The notes under the pieces are model-generated. The model worked only from the letters and a program-made list of their open reading frames with translations, ran no database searches and was not told where the DNA came from. Below are positions 48,241 to 56,837 of a stretch of DNA of 64,000 bases, piece after piece. The position numbers and the translations under genes were made by a program. Numbering within the stretch: position 1 is the stretch's first letter; every line of letters starts with the position of its first letter. The stretch comes from ZC4RG30 sp963726085 (GTDB lineage: Bacteria; Pseudomonadota; Gammaproteobacteria; Steroidobacterales; Steroidobacteraceae), in the NCBI GenBank assembly GCA_963726085.1, contig CAVSAR010000002.1, forward strand, positions 248,001 through 312,000, read 5' to 3'.

Positions 48241-49166
48241 TCAGCCCAGGTGTCGCTGGATGAATGCGACAAGTCGCGCTGTATAGCTCTGGCTCACCAC
48301 CGCATCCACCATTCTGTCGAAGCCGTGGATGGCACCGGGAAAATGTGCGCCTCCACTGAGCATCCCGCACTCAGCAACCTGCCGACGTAGGCAAGATTGT
48401 CATGCACGAATAGGTCGAGCTCGCCCACGGCCAGGAATGTTGGCGGCAGTCCGCCGACGTTTGACGCGAGGCCAGCAATGGTGGCGGTGTTCACGGATGT
48501 CCCAGCCAAATTGGCGGACCAAGCGAAATTGTTGGATGCGCGTGTCCAGATGTAGCGACCCGTGCGCGGATCAGGGTCGGTGGCATCGATGGATTGGCCG
48601 GGTGGGATGAGCATGGGATAGATCAGCACCTGGGCGGCCAGATCGACCGTCCGTCGATCCCGGGCCAGCAGCGCCAGTGATGCGGCCAGGCCGCCGCCGG
48701 CGCTCTCGCCGATCACGCCGATGCGGCCTGTCGCGATTCCCAGCGACTTCGCCTGTGCCGCGAGCCAGGCCAGCGCGGTGTGACAATCCTCAAGCCCGGC
48801 CGGATGCGGATGCTCTGGCGCCAGGCGATAGTCCACCGACAGGATAGTGCATGCCGTCTTCCGTGCCAGCTCAATGTTGCGGGCCACGTCTATCTCGGGG
48901 CTGCCCATGACGAATCCGCCGCCGTGTATGTGCAGCAACGCCCCGGATGACGTGTAATGCGGCCGGAAGAGCAGACAGCGAATCCCTAGCGCTGCCACTT
49001 CCTCCACGCGGACATCGACATGGGTCGCTGGGTCGGGCTTGACCGACAGTTCCACCATCGCGGCGCGAAAGCCGGGCAGGGTCTCGGCGGACAGGTCAAT
49101 GGGCGGGAACGCCTCCACCAGCGGCCAAAGCGCCGGGTCCACGTCCTGGTTGTCTAATGCGGCCAT
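48241..49166 (-). CDS. Alpha/beta hydrolase, HSL (esterase/lipase) family (one frameshift)
   Basis: About 308 residues. Oxyanion-hole HGGG (residues 81-84), nucleophile in GESAGG (Ser155), acid region VGELDLFVHDN and, after a break near 48345, the catalytic histidine in IHGFDRMVD before the TGA at 48241. HSL-type carboxylesterase; no signal peptide, so it acts in the cytoplasm. Convergent with the amidohydrolase pair, six bases apart. Confidence 0.9.
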
Positions 49167-49180
49167 CGGCCCTTACCTCC

Positions 49181-49612
49181 TCATGCAGCGGAATCCAGAA
49201 CCCTGCGCAGCAACCCGACTACAAGCAATGCGCCACCCAGCAGCGTCATGACGGTCCCGATCGAGTATAGGGCCGCGACCAGACGATTCAGCGCCGTACC
49301 GCCACCGGGTATGCCGCGTACGTCCCAGATGGCCGCGACGTACATGCCAAGGCACAGCACGTATGAACCGCCAATCAGTCCAATCGCCATGGTTATGTTT
49401 GTCGCCGCACTCATTATCAGCCACTGCGACGGAGCCGCAATGGCAAGGAGCATGGCGCCGGCGGAAAGGCCGCCCGCATGCACCACTCGCCATGCCACCT
49501 CGCCGTGCTTGCGTTTGATGGCACGCGCGAAGAACAGCCCGCCGACCAGCCCGCTGAAGAGCGCGATCGATCCGTGTAGGGCGAACTGCAGTGCAAGTGG
49601 TGTCATATTCAA
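49181..49612 (-). CDS. Four-helix membrane protein of unknown function
   Basis: 143 residues with four predicted membrane helices. The segment WRVVHAGGLSAGAMLLAIA has a histidine in a Gly-rich helix that loosely resembles styrene oxide isomerase; this is only a weak resemblance. It starts at a TTG (49612) or ATG (49606) and its stop is 14 bases before the esterase gene start, so the two are likely cotranscribed. Confidence 0.7.
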   Translation of the reverse strand: MNMTPLALQFALHGSIALFSGLVGGLFFARAIKRKHGEVAWRVVHAGGLSAGAMLLAIAAPSQWLIMSAATNITMAIGLIGGSYVLCLGMYVAAIWDVRGIPGGGTALNRLVAALYSIGTVMTLLGGALLVVGLLRRVLDSAA

Positions 49613-49633
49613 TGTGGCCTTGACGGGTTGGTG

Positions 49634-50011
49634 TTACCAGAAAGCAGCGTCTGCACGTGCACGCACCGCCCGCACGCAGCGCCTGGCGATCTTGCGAATC
49701 AATGCCTCTGGCAGGGGCTGGTCGTAGGGGATGTGCAGAAAGTTCTTAGTCGTCCTGTATTTGGCCAGGTCCTTGCGAAAAGTCTCTAACCCGGCCGCCA
49801 TGGGCGCAAAACTGACGTGCGATTTGCGTGCCGCGAAGGCGAACAGGAATCGGGGCTCAACAAAGAACGGAGTTCCCCACTTTATCGCCTCCTTGGCATC
49901 AGGAGCGACGCCCTTGAGGATGGCATACAGCCGGCGCAGGTGTGGTTGGCTCTCGGGTGGCGCGGCCTGGATATACCCGGCGATCGTGGTCGGACGCTTC
50001 TTGGCAGGCAC
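49634..50011 (-). CDS. DUF1801 (YdhG-like) protein
   Basis: 125 residues. The conserved core EAIKWGTPFFVEPRFLFAFA followed by KNFLHIPYDQPLPEALIRKI is typical of DUF1801, a small fold related to frataxin-like iron proteins, but no function is established. Start ATG 50009-50011; it overlaps the end of a small upstream frame by one base and is 21 bases before the membrane-protein gene. Confidence 0.85.
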   Translation of the reverse strand: MPAKKRPTTIAGYIQAAPPESQPHLRRLYAILKGVAPDAKEAIKWGTPFFVEPRFLFAFAARKSHVSFAPMAAGLETFRKDLAKYRTTKNFLHIPYDQPLPEALIRKIARRCVRAVRARADAAFW

Positions 50012-50223
50012 TAGCGTTTCGATCCAGCGGCGGCGTGCCGTGCCGATTGCACGCCCCTAAAGGTCTTGCATCGCCTGCACCATAGGCCTCTGCCAACGGT
50101 AGCCCACAAGATCAGGTACACCCCCACCAGCGACAGGCCGATACCTGGCCAGAAGAGGATGGGAAGAGGCGCAGCGGCAGCGGCGAAGCGACCAAGAACA
50201 CGCCAACGGTGAACAGCCGCCAA
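50011..50223 (-). CDS. Possible small membrane protein
   Basis: 70 residues: one or two hydrophobic helices (PLPILFWPGIGLSLVGVYLI) followed by a basic tail with CRRC. No family recognised. Spacing (stop overlapping the DUF1801 start) makes it plausible, but it may also be a chance frame in GC-rich DNA. Confidence 0.35.
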   Translation of the reverse strand: MAAVHRWRVLGRFAAAAAPLPILFWPGIGLSLVGVYLILWATVGRGLWCRRCKTFRGVQSARHAAAGSKR

Positions 50224-50273
50224 CGACTCTTTTGGATCAACTCTCCGCCGCAGCTGCTACAGGGCTGGTTCAT

Positions 50274-50705
50274 TCAGGAATCAAGCGTCGGTCCGCGGCC
50301 GCTGGGATATTGCCTCTCCCATTCCTGGCCGTTGAACTTGGTAATGACCAGCTCCTGTATGGTACCGGCGTCAAGGCATCGGGCGTTAACGCTAAATCCG
50401 TCCGGGTGTGAGCGGGGAACATAGAAGGACTTGATGCCGCAGACCGAGCAGAACATGTGCCTGGCAGTACCGGTATTGAATGTGTAGGTCGTCAGCGTTT
50501 CAGAACCGGACAGCAGATTGAAGCGCGTGCGCGGAACTGTCAGGTGCAGGTAACCGGACTTGCTGCATATGGAGCAATTGCAGTCCGACACCTCGAGTAT
50601 CGCAGGCGCGATAACTTCAAATCGTACCTTTCCGCAGTGGCACCCACCGGTGTGTGTTATCACGTCCACCTCCAAACTAATCCCGTCAATAGCCCGCGCC
50701 GCCAT
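50274..50705 (-). CDS. GFA/CENP-V family zinc protein
   Basis: Protein of the glutathione-dependent formaldehyde-activating (Gfa) fold, 143 residues. Zinc ligands: C22-x-C24, C42-x-C44-x-x-C47, C86-x-x-C89. Motifs TGGCHCGKVRFEV and HMFCSVCGIKSFY. Most members do not act on formaldehyde and their role is unknown. An internal GTG just before ITHTGGCHC could be the true start. Confidence 0.9.
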   Translation of the reverse strand: MAARAIDGISLEVDVITHTGGCHCGKVRFEVIAPAILEVSDCNCSICSKSGYLHLTVPRTRFNLLSGSETLTTYTFNTGTARHMFCSVCGIKSFYVPRSHPDGFSVNARCLDAGTIQELVITKFNGQEWERQYPSGRGPTLDS

Positions 50706-50731
50706 TTCACGTCAGCTGACTGTGCGGCCAC

Positions 50732-51042
50732 CTACTTAACAGCCACGGGTTGCACGACCGTGGCGGGTGCATCGCCCGCCACCGTCGTCCACTTGCGCAC
50801 CTGCCAGCTGGTCACCAGACCGGCGCGAACGTAGGGGTCTTCGGCGGCAAAGCGCTCGGCAACAGCGGCAGAGTCGGCTTGGAACAGCAATGCTGCTCCG
50901 TCTGCCGGATCGGCATACGCGCCCGCCAGAATCAATTCACCCCGCGAGCGAGCATCCCACGCGCGCCGCAGGTGGTCATCGCGAAATTGTGGCCGCCGCT
51001 CAAGATAATCGGGCACGAACTGTAGAACAGTAGGTAATGCAA
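50732..51042 (-). CDS. YciI-family protein (one frameshift)
   Basis: About 103 residues. Starts LHYLLFY at the TTG 51040-51042 with AAGGAGAGG seven bases upstream, then after a missing base near 51018 continues VPDYLERRPQFRDDHLRRAW and GAALLFQADSAAVAERFAAE. The fold is ferredoxin-like; relatives include muconolactone-isomerase-like and dechlorinating enzymes, but most are unknown. Confidence 0.82.
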
Positions 51043-51251
51043 TTGCCTCTCCTTCGGCTGGCGACCATGCACCTGGCCGTTTGCGGGGTCGGTCGGTGCC
51101 GCTGTCTGGGCCGAGATACCCAATCAGCGAGGCTCGGCAGAATACCTCGTCATTTGGACAAGGGTATGCAGCAGCGGGCGATACGTCTGCCTGCGCCGAC
51201 AGCCTTCGCGGCTGAGTTGCCGATGTCCATCCGTCTGTTGTTGCGGGCAGC

Positions 51252-51664
51252 TTACCTCGACTTGATCTTCAGGCGGCCACTTCGAAGTGGTAGCCATCGG
51301 GCTGCCGCGTCGGCGCTGTCGTCCGGTCGCGTGTTGAAGGCGATCGCCGCGCCCGGGGCGGCCTTGCGCACCGCGTTGATGACTGTCTCGAAGATGGGCA
51401 GGAGGCGAGGCGGCAACCGGACGCCAGCGCCGATTACGACGCAGTCATAGCCTGCCGAGGCTGAGCAGTCGCTCCACTGCCGGCCCAGCGGTGTCATCCG
51501 GCCTGATCAACCCGACGTGCGCGTCCCAGCCACGCAAGGCGAACTGTTTCATCGCAACCTCGATACCGGCGTGGACCTTCGCGGCGGTCATGCCTGGCGG
51601 TAGCGCGGGGTCGGAAAAATCGACGGTGTCCGGGTCGTAGCCGAGCAGTAGATACCTTTTTCAT
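51252..51664 (-). CDS. Conserved small protein of unknown function (frameshifts)
   Basis: About 136 residues, reconstructed as MKKV, then LLLGYDPDTVDFSDPALPPG, MKQFALRGWDAHVGLIRPDD, GYDCVVIGAGVRLPP and FETVINAVRKAAPGAAIAFN. Breaks near 51650 and 51455. I recognise this pattern as a widespread uncharacterised family found singly in Rhizobia and other Proteobacteria. It ends in a basic tail. No signal peptide. Start ATG 51662-51664. Confidence 0.65.
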
Positions 51665-51816
51665 GATCGGTCCTTTGTTATTCGACTTAGTGCGTCTCAG
51701 CGCGCGGATCCTGGAGTTTCTGCAAGGGCTTACCACGTGAGAGCCCGATATCTTCGGGTCAGTGATGGTCCCAAGGATGCTCTTCCCGGGACTTGAAGAA
51801 CCAGGTACTCGTTGAG

Positions 51817-52189
51817 CTACCTTCCATTTCGTGGTTCCATCAACTCGATTCGGTTGCCGAATGGATCCGCAATATAAACCCGCAGATATCCCTGCCAGGG
51901 GATCATCGTCGATGACGTTGACGTTGTGCTCTTTGAGGCGCGTGATCAAGGTCTCGAGGCCCACAACCAATAACGCGGGGTGCGCCTTTCGCGCCGGCCG
52001 AAAGTCCGCTTCGACGCCCAAGTGAATCTTCAGCGATCCGCGCTCGAACCACGCGCCACCGCGCTTTGCGAGGCGCGGCGGTTTCGGTACCTCCGGAATG
52101 CCGAGCACGCCCTGATAGAACTCGCGCGCCGCATCCTCCATTCCCGGTGGCATTGCAAGCTGAACGTGTTCAATGGCGGCTATTGGCAC
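51817..52189 (-). CDS. Glyoxalase/bleomycin-resistance (VOC) protein (one frameshift)
   Basis: Single VOC domain of about 123 residues: IAAIEHVQLAMPPGMEDAAR, GSLKIHLGVEADFRPA, and, after one extra base near 51880, YLRVYIADPFGNRIELMEP with the metal-ligand glutamate. Metal histidine in EHVQLAMP. The start is a GTG at 52187-52189; an ATG at 52228 gives an extra 13 residues. Could be a lyase, epimerase or small ring-cleaving enzyme; not decidable. Confidence 0.85.
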
Positions 52190-52316
52190 GTGATTATCAT
52201 TGCGCCAAACGGGGATTGTCCGACACATAGTCTCTGAATCCAGTCCGTCACGACGCGGCGGGCTAGCGCGGCTGATGGTTCAATGGACACCATGCAACGA
52301 CGCCTTGTAACCTGAA

Positions 52317-53701
52317 ATGCGATACCAAGAACTAGCAACGGCCCGGGGGAGATGGCAAGTGGCTAACGCAGTGGCGATTTCTGCCTCCGGCTCATCGTGG
52401 GTCGGCGAAACACTGGACGGAGCAGGCTCCTGGTCGGTTCGCGCCAAGGCCCCCTATCTGCTGGGCCTGCTCATGCTGTTCGATTCATGGGACAGCCTGG
52501 TTATCGCCTATACGCTTCCCGTCCTTATCGGCCAATGGGGGCTGTCGGCGGTGCAATCCGGCGCGTTGGTATCGGCGGGTTTTGCCGGCCAGTTCGCCGG
52601 CGCGATCATCTTCGGTCTCGCTGGCGGAGCATTTCGGACGACTGCCGCTGCTCAGGTTGCTGGTCCTGGTCATGAGCCTGCTGGCGACTCGCCTGTTCGC
52701 TGGCGGGCAGTTATGAACAACTCATCAGCTTGCGCGCCGTGCAGGGGCTGGCGATCGGCGGGGCGCTGCCCTGTGCCATCAGCTACATCAATGAGATCGC
52801 CCCTACCGCAACACGCGGTCGCTACTTCGGCACGTTCCAGTTCCTGATGGTCAGCGGCTTCGGGTTCGCCTCATTGGCAGGCGCATTTCTGATTCCGGCT
52901 TTTGGCTGGCGGATCATGTTCGCGCTCGGTGCGGCACCGCTGCTGGTGCTGCCCTTTACCCTGACCCTGCCCGAATCGCCGCGCTGGCTGGCGGGCAAGG
53001 GTCGTGTCGAGGAGGCGGCGCGGTCGCTCGAGCGGTTGGGCAGTGGTCCCCCGCCTGTAGTGCGGCCGCCCATTTCAGGTGACGGTGCGCGGGTTCCGTT
53101 TGCCATGCTGTTCGCCCGCGAGGTGCGCGGCACGTCCATCGTGACGGCCTTGCTCTGGTTCCTGACCGCATTCGGCTCCTTCGGCCTGTCAACCTGGATC
53201 CCCTCGCTCTACGTGAGCATGTTCAAGATTCCCGTCGCGCAGGCGCTGCGCTACAACGCCGTCGCGACCGTCAGCATCTTCATCCTGCCGGTCATACTGA
53301 AGTTGACCATCGACCGGATCGGTCGGCGCCCGCTGCCGATGTTCGGCACGGCAATCGGTGGCATTGCGCTGCTGGCCATGATCTTCATCGATCACAGCGC
53401 GACGCTGGGGTTGGTCACCCTTGCGATCATCGGCCAGATCGGCATCTCGATTGGCTCCATGGTGCTCTGGCCGTATACGGCCGAGACCTATCCGACGCGC
53501 ATCCGCTCGCTGGCACTGGGTACGTCCAGCAGCGTCGCGCGCGGCGCATCGATGCTGACTCCATTGCTGGTGGGCATCGTGCTGCAGATGACCAAGTCAA
53601 CGACCCTGGTGTTCCTGGCGTTCGGGCTGGCGTCGATTGCGGTGGCGCTGCTGTGGCGGTTCGGCACCCGCGAAACGGCCGGCCGCAAGATGGCCGACTG
53701 A
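52317..53701 (+). CDS. MFS transporter, AAHS-like (two frameshifts)
   Basis: Major facilitator with 12 predicted helices, about 460 residues. The sequence resembles the aromatic acid:H+ symporter group (LLMLFDSWDSLVIAYTLPVL, PTATRGRYFGTFQFLMVSGF, LTIDRIGRRPLPMFGTAIGG, WPYTAETYPTRIRSLALGTS). Breaks near 52625 and 52708, between GAIIFG and LISLRAVQGLAIGGALPCAI. First gene of a four-gene operon with a SnoaL protein, a bicupin and a flavin monooxygenase, so it probably imports their substrate (inference). Confidence 0.88.
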
Positions 53702-53720
53702 CCTGCACCGGCGATACGAT

Positions 53721-54218
53721 ATGCCAATGACACCCGAACAAAGGGCCATCGCGACCCAGCTGCTGTACATGAACATGATCGACTACTGGTACGAGGTCGA
53801 CATGAAGGGCGGGGCCGGCGTGTCGCAGATGTATGTCGAAGACGGCATTTTCCACGGCGGCCCGGGCAAGCCACTGGTCGGCCGCGCCGCCATCGAACAG
53901 TTCTATACCTGGCGCCAGGATCGCGGCGCACGCACCTCGCGCCACGTCATCACCAATTTTCGTGCCGAGTTTGCTGACGAGGACCATGCCACCACGTATT
54001 GCGTAATGATGCTGTACGCCGCGGATGGCACCCCGATCTTGCCGACGGCTCCGCCCATCATCATCACCGACCTGATCGACCGCTGCGTAAAGTGCGACGA
54101 TGGCAAGTGGCGCTATCTCGAGCGCACCTTTGTGCCGCTGTTCATGGGCGGGGCCGCGCCCACGGTGCCGCCGGAATCCATTGCCGAGAATTTCAACCCC
54201 GGCCAGAAGAAGCCCTGA
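53721..54218 (+). CDS. SnoaL/NTF2-like protein
   Basis: 165 residues, intact. SnoaL fold with AIATQLLYMNMIDYWYEVDM at the N-terminal helix and WRYLERTFVPLF at the last strand. No signal peptide. Such proteins act as isomerases, dehydratases or cyclases on polyketide-like and aromatic substrates, or simply bind ligands. Start ATG 53721; it ends one base before the next ATG. Confidence 0.87.
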   Translation: MPMTPEQRAIATQLLYMNMIDYWYEVDMKGGAGVSQMYVEDGIFHGGPGKPLVGRAAIEQFYTWRQDRGARTSRHVITNFRAEFADEDHATTYCVMMLYAADGTPILPTAPPIIITDLIDRCVKCDDGKWRYLERTFVPLFMGGAAPTVPPESIAENFNPGQKKP

Positions 54219-55046
54219 ATGTTTCGCGAGCCATCGATCGGTCGCTACTACCAGGACGCGCCCCAGCTTCTCGGCAAGGGCGTGCGGTCCTGGATCACTC
54301 GCGGCGCCAATTTCGCCATTGTGCTGAGCCAGGGCGAAGCCGGCGCGACCATGAGCGGAACTGCCAGGGACGAGCAGTTCCTCTATGCACTCGATGGCGG
54401 TATCACGGTCAGCGCCGGGGCTGAAAGCGACAGCCTGAGCGCTGAGGACCTGGCCATCCTGCCGCCGGGCGAATGGACCGTTCGCTTCGAGCGGGCCGGC
54501 CTGGTGGTGCAACAGATCACCGCGGACGAGGCGCTGGCCGGGCTTGCGCCCAATGCCGCGCTGTATGCTGCTGGCGCGCCCGAAGTGGCGCCCATCGAGG
54601 CTTGGCCCGAACCGGTGGGTGGCTATCGACTGCGCCGCTATTCCACGCTCGACGCCTATGCGCGCGGCGGGATGGTGCATGCCTTTCGCACGCGCAAGCT
54701 CATGATGGTGCCCTATGCCCGGTTCCTTGAGCCGCGCGACGAAACGCAGCTGACGCCGCATTCGCACGCCGATTTCGAGCAGGGTTCGGTGGCCCTTGAA
54801 GGCGGCTGGCTGCACCATCTGCGCGTGCCGTGGACCGCCAACCGCAAGCACTGGCGGCCGGACGTGCACCTGCAGGTGGGCAGTCCGTCCACGACCATCA
54901 TCCCCGCGGGCATCATCCACACTTCGCAGGGCATCGCCGGGGAGGGAATGCGGCTGGTGGATGTCTTCGCGCCGCCGCGCCTGGATTTCTCCGAGCGCGG
55001 CTGGGTAGACAACGCCGCCGACTATCCGATGCCAGGCAAGGCGTGA
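54219..55046 (+). CDS. Bicupin-like protein of unknown function
   Basis: 275 residues with two cupin-like halves: the first around FAIVLSQGEAGATMSG and LAILPPGEWTVRF, the second around TPHSHADFEQGSVALEGGW with a HxH-x5-E metal-type pattern and STTIIPAGIIHTSQG. No close functional family recognised; dioxygenase, isomerase and sugar-binding cupins share the fold. Starts at the ATG directly after the SnoaL stop, and its TGA overlaps the FMO ATG. Confidence 0.75.
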   Translation: MFREPSIGRYYQDAPQLLGKGVRSWITRGANFAIVLSQGEAGATMSGTARDEQFLYALDGGITVSAGAESDSLSAEDLAILPPGEWTVRFERAGLVVQQITADEALAGLAPNAALYAAGAPEVAPIEAWPEPVGGYRLRRYSTLDAYARGGMVHAFRTRKLMMVPYARFLEPRDETQLTPHSHADFEQGSVALEGGWLHHLRVPWTANRKHWRPDVHLQVGSPSTTIIPAGIIHTSQGIAGEGMRLVDVFAPPRLDFSERGWVDNAADYPMPGKA

Positions 55047-56809
55047 TGTCGCAGCCGGTGCGCGACTGGCTGGCAGGATTTGCCGCGGCGGTGGCGGTGC
55101 CTGCGCGCGCGGACTGGGGCACGTTGTTTGTTGATGAGTGCTACTGGCGCGACCTGCTTGCCTTTACCTGGGACATTGTCACCCTCGATGGGCGTGCGGC
55201 AATTGCCGACATGGTGGGCCAGCAGGCCGGACTGATCGGCGCAACCGGTTTTATCGCCGATGATCCGGCGCTGCCCATGACCGACGACACGCAGGGCTGG
55301 TTCACGTTCACCACCGCCAGCGCGCGTTGCAGGGGGCATGTCCAGCTTCGCGAGGGCCGCGCCCACGTGCTGCTTACGGCCATGGTCGAGCTTATCGGCC
55401 ATGAGGAAATTGGCGGGCCGCGCCGTCCCGACGGCATAGCGCATCGCGCTGAAAAGGGCCGCCGCACCTGGCTGGACCAGCGCGAACAGACCGCCGAGAC
55501 GCTCGGGCACAGCGTGCAGCCGTATTGCCTGATCGTCGGCGGCGGCCACAATGGCCTGATGCTGGCCGCGCGGCTCAAGCGCCTGGGCGTGCCTACGCTG
55601 GTGGTCGATGCGCTGGATAAACCGGGCGACGGCTGGCGTTCGCGCTACCGATCCCTGTACCTGCATGACCCGGTTTTCCTGGACCATTTTCCCTACCTGC
55701 CATTCCCGGATCACTGGCCGCTGTACACGTCCAAGGACAAGATCGCCGATTGGCTGGAAATCTATGCCAAGGCAATGGAAATCGATTTCTGGGGCGGTGC
55801 CGTGTGCACCGCCGCCAGCCATGATGAGAAGTCGGGCGTCTGGACGGTCACGATTGCGCGGGGCGGCCAGACGCTGACCTTGCGGCCAACGCAGCTGGTG
55901 CTGGCCACGGGCCTGTCCGGCGCCAAGCACATTCCCGCCATTGCCGGGGCGCAGCGCTTTGGTGGCCAGCAATATCATTCGGCCGACCACGGCAGCGGCG
56001 CCACTCTGGCGGGCAAGCGCTGCATCGTGATCGGCTCGAACAACTCTGCACATGACATTTGCGTGGACCTGTGGGAACACGATGCACAGGTGACGATGAT
56101 CCAGCGCTCGCCTACCATTGTGGTGCGCGCCGATACCATGCGCGAGGGCGCCAAGACCCTTTACTACGCCCAGCCCGGCGCCGACATCGACCTTGCCGAC
56201 CTGATGTTCGCCGCGGCGCCATTTCGTCCCCGGCTGGCCGCCGAGAAAGCCTTTACCGACTACCTGCGCCAGGTCGACGCTGCCTTCTACCAGCGGCTGC
56301 AAGACAGCGGCTTTCAGCTCTGGCACGGGGAAGACGAGACTGGGTTCTTCATGGCCTATTACCGCCGTGCCGCCGGTTACTACATCGATGTGGGCGGTTC
56401 CGAGCTGATCGCCGCGGGCGAGATTGCTGTGCGGCATGGGGAGATCGCCGAGATCGGCGCCGCCGGGCTGACCATGGCCGACGGCAGCTTCCTGCCCGCC
56501 GACGTGATCATCTATGCGACCGGTTACCGGCCCATGCACGAGTCGGTTGGCCAGCTGATCTCACCGGAGGTGCAGCGCTGCGTCGGCCCCTGCTGGGGCC
56601 TGGGGTCGGGCACCCAGGGGGACCCCGGGCCGTGGCAGGGCGAACTGCGCAACATGTGGAAGCCCACTGCACAGCAGGGACTGTGGTTCCAGGGTGGCAA
56701 CCTCATGCAGTGCCGCTTCCATTCCCTGCATTTGGCGCTGCAGCTCAAGGCGCGGATGGCAGGCGTGCCGACGCCGGTCTATCGCGCGGGACTGGCCAAA
56801 CCGGCGTAG
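55046..56809 (+). CDS. NTF2-flavin monooxygenase fusion
   Basis: 587 residues, intact. The first 150 residues form an NTF2/SnoaL-like domain (TLFVDECYWRDLLAFTWDIV); then comes a flavin monooxygenase with FAD motif LIVGGGHNGLMLAARLK at about 162, NADPH motif CIVIGSNNSAHDICVDLWEH and ATGYRP. This FMO group (also called YUCCA/Baeyer-Villiger-like) oxidises heteroatoms or ketones. The fused N-terminal domain suggests substrate handling. Start ATG 55046 overlapping the bicupin TGA. Confidence 0.9.
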   Translation: MSQPVRDWLAGFAAAVAVPARADWGTLFVDECYWRDLLAFTWDIVTLDGRAAIADMVGQQAGLIGATGFIADDPALPMTDDTQGWFTFTTASARCRGHVQLREGRAHVLLTAMVELIGHEEIGGPRRPDGIAHRAEKGRRTWLDQREQTAETLGHSVQPYCLIVGGGHNGLMLAARLKRLGVPTLVVDALDKPGDGWRSRYRSLYLHDPVFLDHFPYLPFPDHWPLYTSKDKIADWLEIYAKAMEIDFWGGAVCTAASHDEKSGVWTVTIARGGQTLTLRPTQLVLATGLSGAKHIPAIAGAQRFGGQQYHSADHGSGATLAGKRCIVIGSNNSAHDICVDLWEHDAQVTMIQRSPTIVVRADTMREGAKTLYYAQPGADIDLADLMFAAAPFRPRLAAEKAFTDYLRQVDAAFYQRLQDSGFQLWHGEDETGFFMAYYRRAAGYYIDVGGSELIAAGEIAVRHGEIAEIGAAGLTMADGSFLPADVIIYATGYRPMHESVGQLISPEVQRCVGPCWGLGSGTQGDPGPWQGELRNMWKPTAQQGLWFQGGNLMQCRFHSLHLALQLKARMAGVPTPVYRAGLAKPA

Positions 56810-56837
56810 AGGCCCGCTGTAACGGACGCTCGCAGCG

